A stretch of 64,000 nucleotides of DNA from Treponema sp. (lineage in GTDB: Bacteria; Spirochaetota; Spirochaetia; Treponematales; Breznakiellaceae), in the NCBI GenBank assembly GCA_009777335.1, contig WRMC01000002.1:124001-188000 (forward strand), written 5' to 3'. The notes beneath the pieces were generated by a model. It worked only from the letters and a program-made list of their open reading frames with translations, searched no databases and was not told where the DNA came from. Shown in pieces: positions 51,861 through 61,174 of this stretch (positions within the stretch are counted from its first letter, which is position 1; every line of letters starts with the position of its first letter). The position numbers were made by a program, and so were the translations under genes.

Positions 51861-53273
51861 CTATACGGCCGGCTCTGATACGGCCCTTAGCTTTTTTAAC
51901 TCCCGGAGGATCATGAACCCCACCAGGATAAAGGAAAAACCATCCGCCACCGGAGCGGCGGCCACCACCCCCCAGAGGCTCCAGATCCGGCCAAAGATGA
52001 TCAGGCAGGGGATAAGGATGATAAACTGCCTCAGAAGATTTAGGATGATGGAAATTTTGGGCCGCCCCGTAACGGTGAACATGTTGGCCGAAATAATCTG
52101 AAAGCCGTTGAGGGGCAGGGTGAGGAAGATGACCCGCATGGCCCAGGGGGTAAAGGAATAGAGGGCATCGCTGCCCTGGGGTACAAAGAAACGGATGATG
52201 TAAAGGGGGAAGGCCTGGACCAGGATAAAGCCCAGGATGCAGATGCTGCTCGCCACTGCCACGGCCCCCAGGTAGGCCTTAAGGACCCGGTCATAGCGTC
52301 GGGCCCCGTAGTTAAAGCCCAGGATGGGCTGGGCCCCCTGGTTGAGTCCAAAGATGGGCATCATGATCAGCATGGCTATGGAGTTCACGATGTTCACCCC
52401 CGAGAGGGCTATGTCCCCCCCGTTGGCTACCCCCAGGGCCGCGGCGCCGTACCAGCCGAAGCTGGTGTTGTAGAGGATCTGGACCCCCGACATGATGCTC
52501 TGCATAAGAAACTGGGGGGACCCAAAGCTGACGATCTCGGTGACTATCTTAAAGGATGGCTTGAACGAAGAAGGTTTTATATGGAGCACCGCCTTCTTGC
52601 TCATCCCAAAGGAGAGGATCCACATGAAGGAACAAAACTGGCTTATCACCGTGGCCCAGGCGGCCCCCTCGACCCCCCATCGCAGGACCATGATAAAGAG
52701 GTAGTCCAGGATGATGTTTAGACCCGCCCCTATGAGCATGCCTATCATGGTGATCCCCGGAAAGCCCTGGGCCCTGGTACAGTGGGAAAGCCCAAAACCT
52801 ATGGTGGAAAAGACGGTGCCTATGAGGATGATCCGAAAGTAACTGCGGGCGTAAAGGATGGACTGGCTCCCCTCCTGGGCCCCCATGAGGCCCAAGAGGC
52901 CCTCGAGGAAGACGAAACCGGTGACGGTAAAGAGGATCCCTATCCCTAATAGAAGGAAGATACAGTGGTTGAGGGCGTTTTCGGCTTCATCCCGCCTGCC
53001 CTGGCCCAGACGCAAAGAGATCATGGTGGCCGAGCCGGCCCCAAAGAGCATGGCAAAGGCCATGGAAAAGGTCATCAGGGGCATTACCAGGGCCAGGCCC
53101 CCCAGGGCAGCCTCGCTGACCCCCCGGCCTACGAAGATCCGGTCTACCACGTTGTAGAGGGCATTTACCACCATCCCGGTGATGGCGGGGACAGAAAAAC
53201 GGAGGAGCAGACGGCCCAGGGGATCGGTCCCCAGCCGTCCTGCGGCATCGGATTTGTGTATAGGGCTGCTCAT
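51861..53273 (-). CDS. MATE family efflux transporter, 470 aa
   Basis: Twelve membrane helices in two halves are predicted, with FSVPAITGMVVNALYNVVDRIFVG starting the first half and a central FNYGARRYDRVLKAYL loop between the halves. This is the NorM/DinF-type exporter, which pumps cationic drugs or metabolites out using a sodium or proton gradient. It is a single gene, divergent from the fliS gene. Confidence 0.9.
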   Translation of the reverse strand: MSSPIHKSDAAGRLGTDPLGRLLLRFSVPAITGMVVNALYNVVDRIFVGRGVSEAALGGLALVMPLMTFSMAFAMLFGAGSATMISLRLGQGRRDEAENALNHCIFLLLGIGILFTVTGFVFLEGLLGLMGAQEGSQSILYARSYFRIILIGTVFSTIGFGLSHCTRAQGFPGITMIGMLIGAGLNIILDYLFIMVLRWGVEGAAWATVISQFCSFMWILSFGMSKKAVLHIKPSSFKPSFKIVTEIVSFGSPQFLMQSIMSGVQILYNTSFGWYGAAALGVANGGDIALSGVNIVNSIAMLIMMPIFGLNQGAQPILGFNYGARRYDRVLKAYLGAVAVASSICILGFILVQAFPLYIIRFFVPQGSDALYSFTPWAMRVIFLTLPLNGFQIISANMFTVTGRPKISIILNLLRQFIILIPCLIIFGRIWSLWGVVAAAPVADGFSFILVGFMILRELKKLRAVSEPAV

Positions 53274-53459
53274 AGGCTATAGTAGGTGATTTCTTCCCAA
53301 GGCACAATGAGCCTGGGGGCTTTACTGGAATTTTGCCCTCCCTGTGATACCATTGTATAGGGCATTTATTTTTGTAAAAATTGCTAAAAAGCTTAAGTTC
53401 AATTTTTATCTGCCGATACAAGATAAGGATGTCTTTAATTTTCCATGGAGGACAGCATT

Positions 53460-53903
53460 TTGGCCTACACTAATGCTATTTCTACCTATAAAGAAACAAG
53501 GGTAAATACCGCCAGCCAGGGGCAGCTTATCATCATGCTCTACGATGAGGGGATAAAACACCTGGATCGGGCCCTGGAACTCTTGAGCCAAAACGATCAG
53601 GGGAAGAAAAACCCCGCAAATATCGAAAAAATCTCCAATGCCATACTAAAGGCCCAGGAAATTGTAACCGAACTGACGGTCTCTTTAGACTTTCAGGAGG
53701 GGGGGGACATAGCCAGGAACCTCTTTGCCCTCTATTCCTGGTTTACCAAGGAACTTTTAGAGGCTAATATAAGCCAGGACATGCACCGGGTAACCTCGGT
53801 GCGGAACCAGCTTAACGAGCTCCGAAGCGCCTGGGCCGAGATCGCCATGACCGTACCGGAAACCACCGGGAAAACCATCACCGGGGTAAACATAGCAGGA
53901 TAA
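53460..53903 (+). CDS. fliS: Flagellar export chaperone FliS
   Basis: FliS binds the flagellin C-terminus before export. The segment ISTYKETRVNTASQGQLIIM, followed by LYDEGIKHLDRALELL, is the family start. I use TTG 53460, 7 nt after GGAGGA, which gives MAYTNAIS and 147 residues like other FliS; ATG 53445 lies upstream of that ribosome site. It is followed by a FlgN-like gene, a common pair. Confidence 0.88.
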   Translation: MAYTNAISTYKETRVNTASQGQLIIMLYDEGIKHLDRALELLSQNDQGKKNPANIEKISNAILKAQEIVTELTVSLDFQEGGDIARNLFALYSWFTKELLEANISQDMHRVTSVRNQLNELRSAWAEIAMTVPETTGKTITGVNIAG

Positions 53904-53938
53904 TCACGAGCTAAGCTGCAACGATAAGGGGAGGGAAG

Positions 53939-54442
53939 ATGAGCACAGCACAGGGGAGCATCCCCATGGAAGTCATCACCGATGAGGAGCTTCAGAGCCG
54001 GATAGCGGTGGTTAAACGCTTTAAGGAACTTTTGCAGGCCCAGCGGGATCGCTTCGAGACCTACTTGAATGCCCTGGATCAGCAGATGCTGGTAATTCAA
54101 AACGGAAACACCGACGATCTTCTCCGGCATGTGGAACTGGAAGAGATGATCGTCTCGGATATTTTTTCCATTCAAAAAGTAATTGACCCCCTGGAAACCA
54201 TGTTCCATTCGGCCAGATCCAGTGTGAGCGCCGCCGCGGGGGATGAGGTCATGGGCCTAAAAGAAGCTTTAGAGGGCCTAAAGACTGAGGCGGTCCAGCG
54301 CTCGGGGCAGAACCGGGAACTTTTGGCCCTGCGGATGGCGGAGATCCGGAACGAGATTAAAACCCTAAAGTCCAATGTCTATGCCCGGCGGCGGCCCGCC
54401 TTTGCCAGTGTGAGCCCCGGCCAGATAGACATCCAGGGCTAG
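53939..54442 (+). CDS. FlgN-like flagellar chaperone, 167 aa
   Basis: It is a nearly all-helical protein with a long coiled region (IAVVKRFKELLQAQRDRFET, then IQNGNTDDLLRHVELEEMI) and a second coil NRELLALRMAEIRNEIKTL. This resembles FlgN, which chaperones hook-filament junction proteins. The position directly after fliS and AAGGGGAGGG before the ATG support the call. It overlaps the end of the next gene, on the other strand, by four bases. Confidence 0.7.
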   Translation: MSTAQGSIPMEVITDEELQSRIAVVKRFKELLQAQRDRFETYLNALDQQMLVIQNGNTDDLLRHVELEEMIVSDIFSIQKVIDPLETMFHSARSSVSAAAGDEVMGLKEALEGLKTEAVQRSGQNRELLALRMAEIRNEIKTLKSNVYARRRPAFASVSPGQIDIQG

Positions 54443-55191
54443 GCCTCCACGAGGCTCCGAAGCTTGACCCATTCCCCCTTGGATAATTCAGGGGGGATGA
54501 TAAGGGGCTCTTCTTTCACCGGGGGGATTAGGTAGCCCCCCTCCAAAAATTTCTTAAACAGGTCCCTGTACCCTTCCTCCCCCAGCTCACTTTTAACCCT
54601 TAGATAGATCCCCCGGCCTTCGAAGGAGCTCTTCCCCAGGGAGAGCCGGGGGGCCTTGGCCTCCTTCATAAAACGGATGAGCTGGTGGATGGCCCGGGCC
54701 CCCGGAGCCAGGATCACCGGGGGGATCAGATCTCCCGGGGGAAGGAGCTCATCCTGCTCCCTGGTCAGGACCAGGACCTCCGGGCCCAGGGGCAGGGGCA
54801 GGACCGGGAGCAGGAGGCTTGATGAGACAAGCTGGGGTTCTCCTGAGAGGGGACGCCAGGGGGGGATATCTTCTGTCTTACAACCCAGGGAATCCAGGGC
54901 CCTCTCAAGGCTGTCCCGGTCCTGGTAGAGACGAAAGCTCCTTTGGGGAAAGATGAGGGCCAGGGCCCTCAAAAGGCGGCCCTCCAGGGGATGGGGAAGG
55001 CCGCTAAAGAGCCCCCGTTCGCCGGCGTTTTTTAATTCCAAGAGAAAGCCCGGAGCCTTGTGGCCCAGGATGGCCCTTCCCCCCTGAAGGTAGAGATCCA
55101 CGAGCCGCCGGCCCCCCTCCAGGTAGAGGCGGTAGCCCCGGGCTCTGAGCACCGGAGGCAGAAGCCGTAAGAGATCGTCCCCATGAGCCAT
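54439..55191 (-). CDS. Class III aminotransferase-like remnant or small relative, 250 aa
   Basis: The N-terminal 75 residues (GGRRLVDLYLQGG, ILGHKAP, LEGRLLRAL) have the spacing of class III PLP aminotransferases, in which G.r..Dl, GH.hP and the SG.eA region follow in order. The protein is much shorter than the family (about 430) and no PLP-binding Lys motif is seen. It could be a degenerate or repurposed form. It overlaps the end of the upstream uvrD by one base, so it is likely co-transcribed. Confidence 0.5.
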   Translation of the reverse strand: MAHGDDLLRLLPPVLRARGYRLYLEGGRRLVDLYLQGGRAILGHKAPGFLLELKNAGERGLFSGLPHPLEGRLLRALALIFPQRSFRLYQDRDSLERALDSLGCKTEDIPPWRPLSGEPQLVSSSLLLPVLPLPLGPEVLVLTREQDELLPPGDLIPPVILAPGARAIHQLIRFMKEAKAPRLSLGKSSFEGRGIYLRVKSELGEEGYRDLFKKFLEGGYLIPPVKEEPLIIPPELSKGEWVKLRSLVEA

Positions 55192-57407
55192 TAATCGTCT
55201 CCTATTTTTATGTAGCTGGAACTTTGATGGGAGCTTAGAAAACGCCGCTCCTGGCCGTTCTCGAAGATCACCTTTACCACCGGCCCCTGGTCCCCTTCAC
55301 GGATCTGGGTAATGGTGCCATAGCCCTGATCATCATGGTAGACCCGGTCCCCCAGGGCCCAGCGGCCGTCGGAGGATTTCACCGGCCGTCTTTCTTCCCT
55401 TCCCATGGTCTGGGCGAAACTCCTCGGCCTTTCCCCTATGATCCGCAGATCCTTCTGGTCTATCTCCTGTAAGAATATCGAGGGGGCCATGGGCATGGTT
55501 TTTCCCCACATGCGTCTATAGGCACAGGAGCTGATATAGAGCTCGTCCATGGCCCTGGTGGCCCCCACGTAGAAGAGCCGCCTTTCTTCTTCCAGATCAT
55601 CTCCGGTCTTGTCCTCCCGGGGGAAGATGCCCTGTTCTATGCCGGTCATGATGACCCGCTTAAACTCCAGGCCCTTGGTGTTGTGGAGGGTGATGAGGGT
55701 CACCGCCTCGGCGGTCTCGGCGGTCTCTTCCCCCAGGGAACGGTCCAGCTCTATGTGTTCCAGGAATTCCAGGAGCCCCTCTTCGCTGGCCTCGTAAAGG
55801 CTCGCCGCATTGGCAAGCTCCTGCAGATTGCTGAGCCGCTGGTTTCCGCTGACCTCATCGTGGCTCAGGTGGTAGGCCGCGATGCCGCTTTCTTCGGCCA
55901 GGGTTACCACGCACTCCGAGAGCCCTATGCTGCCTTTGAGGAAGCCTTCGCCAGCCTTTTGCTTAGCCTCGCCGGCTTCTCGCATACCCTCGCCTATGAT
56001 CGTTTTTTTTTCTGCTTTCCCCTCATTGGCGAGGGTAAGCTTTCCTGCCTCTATGGCCCTTAAAAAGGTCTGGATACCGCTTCGGGCCTTGGCAGAGAGG
56101 GCCGGGGCTGTCTTCTTTGAAGCTTCGTAAAGATTAGCCCCCCCCTCTATGATACGATCCAGGGCGGCGGGTCCCAGGCCCCGGCTGGGTTTATTCACCA
56201 CCCGCCGAAAGGCTACCTCGTCCCGGGGGTTTACCACAAAGGCCAGGAGGGCCAGGGCGTCCTTGATCTCTTCCCTCTCGTAAAACTTGAGGGATCCCAC
56301 CACCCTGTAGGGGATGCCCCGGCGGAGGAACTCGGTTTCGAAACCCAGGGACTGGGCATTGGTACGGTAGACCACCGCCCAGTCGCCATAGCCGCCGGCC
56401 TTCTGGATGAGCTCGCTACAGAACTCGCTCTCCGTATCCTGATCGGGCAGAAAGGCCAGGACCGGCTTTTTCCCTTCCTTCTTTACGGCCCTTAAGGTCT
56501 TACCCAGCCTGCCCCGGTTATGGTCCACCACCGAGGAGGCGACCCCCAGGATGGAGCTGCTGGACCTATAGTTCTGTTCCAGCTTAATGATCTCTGTTTT
56601 AGGGAAGGTCTCGCTAAAGGCCAGGATGTTTTTTACCTGGGCTCCCCTAAAGCTATAGATGGATTGATCATCGTCCCCTACCACGCAGAGGTAGGTCTGG
56701 GGCCCATAGAGTTCCTTTAAGAGATGGGACTGGGCTATGTTTGCATCCTGGTATTCATCGACCATGACCACCCTAAAACGCTCATGGAAGCGTTCTGCCA
56801 GGTCCCTATGGTTCCGTAAGAGCTCCACCGGCTTTTTAATTAAGTCTCCAAAGTCCAGGTTGCCTATCCCCTGGAGCTTCTCCTGGTATTTTTCATAGGC
56901 CCGGCGGAAGGTCTTTCGATGGTCGATGAGCTCCAGTTCGGGGTCCCCGGGGGAAAGAAAGTAATCCTTGGCCCGGGCGATATTGTGGGCCAGGATGCGC
57001 AGCTCCGGCCGGGGAATTCCCTCCATTACCGTGGCCAAAAGGGCCAGGCTGTCATCATCGTCGTAGATGACAAAGCCCGGGTCCAGCCCGGCGAGTTTCC
57101 CGTGGCGCCGTAAAAACCAGGCCCCAAAGGAGTGGAAGGTCCTGAGCATGGCTTGAGCCGACCGGGGCTCTATGACCTGGGCCCTGGCGGCCATTTCCCG
57201 GGCCGCCTTGTTGGTAAAGGTCACCGCCATTATGGACTGGGGGTCCAGGCCCTTCTCTTTAATGAGCCAGGCTATCTTGGTGGTGATTACCCGGGTCTTC
57301 CCGGACCCTGCTCCAGCCAGGATGAGGAGGGGGGAGCCCGTATGGAGCACCGCCCTGCGCTGTTCCTCGTTTAGGGTATCCAGGTATGCAGGAAGGGGAG
57401 TAGCCAT
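55191..57407 (-). CDS. UvrD/PcrA-type superfamily 1 DNA helicase, 738 aa
   Basis: It unwinds DNA 3' to 5' in repair and replication. Seen are LNEEQRRAV (Q motif), AGAGSGKT (31-38), VDEYQDAN, GDDDQSIYSFRGA, LITLHNTKGLEF and GATRAMDELY. The C-terminus has a Tudor-like domain (VYHDDQGYGTITQIREGDQG) as in PcrA. An insert around residues 455-490 (AGKLTLANEGKAEKK) is longer than usual. I leave the symbol open between uvrD and pcrA. Confidence 0.93.
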   Translation of the reverse strand: MATPLPAYLDTLNEEQRRAVLHTGSPLLILAGAGSGKTRVITTKIAWLIKEKGLDPQSIMAVTFTNKAAREMAARAQVIEPRSAQAMLRTFHSFGAWFLRRHGKLAGLDPGFVIYDDDDSLALLATVMEGIPRPELRILAHNIARAKDYFLSPGDPELELIDHRKTFRRAYEKYQEKLQGIGNLDFGDLIKKPVELLRNHRDLAERFHERFRVVMVDEYQDANIAQSHLLKELYGPQTYLCVVGDDDQSIYSFRGAQVKNILAFSETFPKTEIIKLEQNYRSSSSILGVASSVVDHNRGRLGKTLRAVKKEGKKPVLAFLPDQDTESEFCSELIQKAGGYGDWAVVYRTNAQSLGFETEFLRRGIPYRVVGSLKFYEREEIKDALALLAFVVNPRDEVAFRRVVNKPSRGLGPAALDRIIEGGANLYEASKKTAPALSAKARSGIQTFLRAIEAGKLTLANEGKAEKKTIIGEGMREAGEAKQKAGEGFLKGSIGLSECVVTLAEESGIAAYHLSHDEVSGNQRLSNLQELANAASLYEASEEGLLEFLEHIELDRSLGEETAETAEAVTLITLHNTKGLEFKRVIMTGIEQGIFPREDKTGDDLEEERRLFYVGATRAMDELYISSCAYRRMWGKTMPMAPSIFLQEIDQKDLRIIGERPRSFAQTMGREERRPVKSSDGRWALGDRVYHDDQGYGTITQIREGDQGPVVKVIFENGQERRFLSSHQSSSYIKIGDD

Positions 57408-57566
57408 GGTTAAGGATAGTACCAGAAGAGGGGAAAAGCTAAAAGCCAGGACCCTGGGGGAGGGGGCTCCCGAAAGGTGGACTTTTTTGGCAACCTATGC
57501 TACACTATGTTTGTTATAAAAATAGAATCGAAAGATCCTTTAGATATATAAAAATGTGGAGAGGAA

Positions 57567-58640
57567 ATGGCGACACGAAAAAAATCAGTGATTCGGATTG
57601 GCATTTATTACGACGGCAATTATTTTTACAAAACCAGCAACTTCTACAAATTTGATCATCCCCGGCAGTCCCGGATAAGCATCCCGGGGCTCCACAACTA
57701 TATCTGCAACGAAGTAGCCTCCCGGCTGGGGACCGATATAAATGCCTGCAAGGTGGTGGAGGCCCATTACTTCCGGGGCCGGATGGTAAAGACCGGGAAC
57801 GAAAGGGCCATCATAGGGGAACGCTACTTTGAGGACGCCCTCACCCGGGAGGGGGTGGATCTTCATTACCTGCCCCTGGTCCGGGGCTCCAATAATGAGT
57901 TAAAGGAAAAGGGGATCGACGTTTCCCTGGCCCTGGATGCCTATAAAAAGGCCGCCGCTAAGGCCATAGACATCCTGGTCCTTATCGCCGGGGATGGGGA
58001 CTACCTGCCCCTGGTCCGGGAACTCCAGACCATGGGGAACCCCATCGATGTGATGCTCCTCTCCTGGGATTTTGAATGTGCCAACGGGGACCTTACCATT
58101 ACCTCCCAGGACCTTCTGGAAGAGGTAAAGTACCCGATACAGATGGCCATCGTTATTGACGACCGGCTCAACTTGAAAAACCCGGTTATTTCGGGGCTCT
58201 TTGAACCCCGGCAGGTCGAGGCTCCCGCGCCCCCTCCTGTGCAGACCTATATCAGCAGCCCGGCGGCTTCGGCCCTGGTGGACCCGCCCCTCTTGTCAAA
58301 TTATGCGGATCCTGTCAGCAATACCTTCCAGGCTTCTCCCTACCAGGCCTCGCCATTTCCGGCTCAAAACGGCAAGCGCCGGGCCCTGAGCGAGGATGAG
58401 ATGGCCCAGGAGCGGATCTCGACCATCCTCTCCCTGGACAATACGGGGGGCTGGATCCGGGATATAGAGTACAACAACTTTTATTTTTTCAACGCCGATG
58501 TGATAAACAAGAAACCCGATGAGCTAAGCATAGGCATGGCCCTCCAGTTCCGCCTGAAGTTCGATAAGATCAAGACCGAGCAGAAGGATAACGGCGAACC
58601 CAGTTACCGGGCCATAGGGCCCATCCTGGCGGTGGACTAG
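57567..58640 (+). CDS. NYN-domain (PIN-like) protein with a C-terminal OB/cold-shock-like domain, 357 aa
   Basis: The N-terminal NYN nuclease fold, of the LabA/DUF88 type, begins VIRIGIYYDGNYFYKTSNF, with a central SLALDAYKKAA and a VLIAGDGDYLPLVREL motif; its three to four Asp residues would bind metal and cut RNA. After a Pro- and Ala-rich linker (about 210-270) comes a small beta domain (TGGWIRDIEYNNFYFF) like a cold-shock fold. GAGAGGAA precedes the ATG. RNA processing is the likely role. Confidence 0.78.
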   Translation: MATRKKSVIRIGIYYDGNYFYKTSNFYKFDHPRQSRISIPGLHNYICNEVASRLGTDINACKVVEAHYFRGRMVKTGNERAIIGERYFEDALTREGVDLHYLPLVRGSNNELKEKGIDVSLALDAYKKAAAKAIDILVLIAGDGDYLPLVRELQTMGNPIDVMLLSWDFECANGDLTITSQDLLEEVKYPIQMAIVIDDRLNLKNPVISGLFEPRQVEAPAPPPVQTYISSPAASALVDPPLLSNYADPVSNTFQASPYQASPFPAQNGKRRALSEDEMAQERISTILSLDNTGGWIRDIEYNNFYFFNADVINKKPDELSIGMALQFRLKFDKIKTEQKDNGEPSYRAIGPILAVD

Positions 58641-58641
58641 G

Positions 58642-59151
58642 GTGCCTGTGAAGAAGCTCCTGGCCCTTTGCCTTTTTCTTGCCGCCGCCCCCTGGGTCTT
58701 TCCTAACCAGGATCCTGATCTAAGGGTAGGCATGAGATCCTATCCCCGGAGTATAGAGTCAAAAAGCCAGACACAATTTGAAGTCACCATTACGAACCGG
58801 GAAGAAGAATGGGATCTAGAAAACTTGAACTTTCGGATCATCGGGGAGACCGGCTTTACCATGGTGCCCGACCGGACCCGCATTCCCCATCTGGGGGCCG
58901 GAGAAACTGCGCTTATCATATTAACCGTAAGCAGTGACAGGAACCATTATTTTAGGGATAGTGTCTGGGTTACCTTTGAAGTGGCGGGGGAGAATTACAG
59001 GGTGGACAACCGGTTTCTCTTTACCATAGAGCCCCTGGAGAACTTCTGGCTCCTGGTGGTCTTGGGTCTTTCGGCGGTCTGCATAGCTGTTTTTACCGTT
59101 CTTTTTATTCGATTAAACAGGGAGGATAGCGATGCTGGACAGGCTGCATGA
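58642..59151 (+). CDS. Secreted, C-terminally anchored protein, 169 aa
   Basis: A signal peptide (about 1-20) is followed by an immunoglobulin-like beta domain (SKSQTQFEVTITNREEEWDL, ETALIILTVSSD) and one C-terminal helix (LLVVLGLSAVCIAVFTVLFI, about 136-157). This resembles the COG1470/NEW3-like envelope domain group. The start is GTG 58642 or GTG 58648. Its end overlaps the next gene by 20 bases. Confidence 0.65.
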   Translation: MPVKKLLALCLFLAAAPWVFPNQDPDLRVGMRSYPRSIESKSQTQFEVTITNREEEWDLENLNFRIIGETGFTMVPDRTRIPHLGAGETALIILTVSSDRNHYFRDSVWVTFEVAGENYRVDNRFLFTIEPLENFWLLVVLGLSAVCIAVFTVLFIRLNREDSDAGQAA

Positions 59152-59539
59152 ACATATCCTGGATGAACTTCGCATTAATGCCCGCTCGGACACCAAGTTT
59201 ATTTTGTCCGCCATTATCATCAATTTTACCTCCCTGGCTGTAAATGCGGCCCTCTCGAATGCCCCCGGACTCAGCCAGATACTCATCATGTTTTGCTTTG
59301 TCACCCTGACCATCGCCATCTGTGTTATCTCCCTGGTGGGCCTTGTCCGGGGCAGACAGGCGAGTAAAAAGCTCATTTCGGGGCTGGTAGAAATGTACAG
59401 GGATAATGGGGTTCAGAAGTATTATGATGTATCTTTACTGGATCATTATAAGCTTCGGTACAATATGTTTATCCTGGCCATCCTCTTTACGGGATTCATC
59501 GCCATCATCGTGCCCTTTATCAACGCCTCTCTGGGCTAG
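59132..59539 (+). CDS. Membrane protein of unknown function, 135 aa
   Basis: Three membrane helices are predicted (about 27-45, 49-71 and 112-132), with a basic loop between (RGRQASKKL). GGAGG sits 8 nt before the ATG. The 20-base overlap with the previous secreted protein suggests a common complex in the inner membrane. No family is recognised. Confidence 0.65.
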   Translation: MLDRLHEHILDELRINARSDTKFILSAIIINFTSLAVNAALSNAPGLSQILIMFCFVTLTIAICVISLVGLVRGRQASKKLISGLVEMYRDNGVQKYYDVSLLDHYKLRYNMFILAILFTGFIAIIVPFINASLG

Positions 59540-60549
59540 CGGCCCGCCAGGGGATGTCCGCTGAGGATGAAGACCTCGGGGCGGTATTCAAAGTGCATGG
59601 TATCAAAGTTAGTCCATTTTCCTCCCCAGGTAAAACCGTGGGACTCAAAGGCCCGGATTACTTCGATGGGGGGATGCCAGCGGCCCGTGTAGGGGATGTT
59701 CCACCAGAGGGGAGTATGCCAGGAGGTCCAGAGCCAGTAGGTGGCCTGGCCCCGCAGATCCCTGGGGAGGATGTCGACGGCTATGCCATAGGAATGGAAG
59801 CTGCGGTTCCCCGAGCTTGCCACATTGCGCCAGTTCCAGCCGCTGATGGTTCCCAGAGAATTTATCCACTGCTGCACCGCCGGGGTGGTCCTGGCCGCTT
59901 CCAGAATGACCGCCTCTACCTGTCTGAGTACCGGGGCCAGGTCCCTGTGCATGGTAAGGCTGAAGCCCAGGAACTGGAAGCTGCTCATCTGTCTGCTGGC
60001 CTCTTCCCGGGTGCTGGCGTTCCAGAGGGCCTCGTAAAAATAGTTGGGCCGCCTCACCTGAACCCTGGGGGCCTGATTTTGGGGCTGGGTCTGGGGGGGC
60101 CTATTGCGGCTCTCTTCGTAGCTGCGGGTCCTCTGGGCCCTCTGGTCGGCCCCGCTTTCCCAGGAGGGGAGCTCCAGGGGATAGTTGCTGTTAAAACCCA
60201 GGGCCCGGTATTCGGCGACCCGGCCCCTTAAAGCCTCGGGGAGGAACCTTCCTTCGGCGTAAAAAATCCAGCGGCCCCTGATCTGAAAGGCCCAGTCCCC
60301 GTCCCTAAACTCCGGCGCTCCTATGATCCCCGGATAGGCCTCGGCCAGGACAGCCATGATCCTTTCCCCAGGGTGGGGGGCCGGGGGTTCTTCCGCATAG
60401 ACCGCCAGAACTTGAGTCTCGGGGGTCTCGGCATAGACCGGCCGGGTGGTCTGATTGATGAACCAGATCGCCGAGGCCGCCAGGATGCAGGGGATTATGA
60501 AAAATAGATACTCCTTTCTGCCTAAGAGAAAGGATAAGAATGACTTCAC
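59536..60549 (-). CDS. M15-family D-Ala-D-Ala carboxypeptidase-like protein, copy 2, 337 aa
   Basis: It is a paralogue of 46747-47730. A signal or anchor helix (about 13-29) leads to a linker and the M15 domain, with RSFHSYGIAVDI and MHFEYRPEV as zinc ligands. A Gln/Pro-rich stretch (QTQPQNQAP, about 150-162) distinguishes it. It would cleave peptidoglycan peptides in the periplasm. It converges with the small membrane gene (4-base overlap). Confidence 0.85.
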   Translation of the reverse strand: MKSFLSFLLGRKEYLFFIIPCILAASAIWFINQTTRPVYAETPETQVLAVYAEEPPAPHPGERIMAVLAEAYPGIIGAPEFRDGDWAFQIRGRWIFYAEGRFLPEALRGRVAEYRALGFNSNYPLELPSWESGADQRAQRTRSYEESRNRPPQTQPQNQAPRVQVRRPNYFYEALWNASTREEASRQMSSFQFLGFSLTMHRDLAPVLRQVEAVILEAARTTPAVQQWINSLGTISGWNWRNVASSGNRSFHSYGIAVDILPRDLRGQATYWLWTSWHTPLWWNIPYTGRWHPPIEVIRAFESHGFTWGGKWTNFDTMHFEYRPEVFILSGHPLAGR

Positions 60550-60600
60550 AGATGAGATTATAACATAATTTTTCCAGAATATATATAACAGAATCTAATC

Positions 60601-60792
60601 GAAGACAGACCATATCCCCCATCGCTGGTCAGCAAACAATCCCCTGCGGCTCCTAGCGGCCTGCATCCCATACTCCCTGTCTAGTATGTATAGAACAATT
60701 CAGCAGCCGAAGTCGCCGCCGGAGATTTTTGCTGCACCAGCACAGTACAATACGGGTGGTTCGATAGAAGATGATCATCGTAGACCACCTGT
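60601..60792 (+). repeat. Interspersed repeat unit B, copy B2
   Basis: It is nearly identical to the inverted copy at 5098-5289. It lies where unit A lies in the other loci, directly upstream of unit C5. Confidence 0.8.
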
Positions 60793-60882
60793 AAGGTATA
60801 GCCGATGAAGTATCCATATTACCCATAAAATGGGGGAGAGATGATTAAAACGATAATAACCCGCCAGGTTAAGCATACATGG

Positions 60883-61095
60883 GAGGGGTGGGGGTCGCTT
60901 GGGGCTAGGAATATCTGGGAATTCTCCGCTGGAGGAGACCGCGGGTAAAGCAGAATAGGATAATGAGGTTATCTCCGGCATCCAGTATGTGCGAGAAAAG
61001 CTGAACGCAATGTTGGTAGCCTAGAAACTGGGTGCCGGGGGCTCCGTAGGCGGGTTCATCTCAATTCCTAGACCTGAGCGGCCCCCACCCCTCCT
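60883..61095 (+). repeat. Interspersed repeat unit C, copy C5
   Basis: The core of unit C is present, with CTCCGCTGGAG for the variable hairpin and pairing outer GGGGTGGGGG/CCCCCACCCC ends. The long TTGATCTCGCCAC flanks of C1 and C4 are absent. Confidence 0.8.
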
Positions 61096-61130
61096 GTCGA
61101 TGGTATAAAATGCGGTTTTTTTTTCTTACC

Positions 61131-61163
61131 TGTCCAGCAATGAAGGAATATTGAGGTCTTAGA
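61131..61163. repeat. A-type terminal inverted repeat, right end of locus 5
   Basis: TGTCCAGCAATGAAGGAATA... read in reverse matches the outer end of unit A1 (196-226). It closes locus 5 as 16735-16773 closes locus 3. Confidence 0.6.
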
Positions 61164-61174
61164 TATCTTATTTA

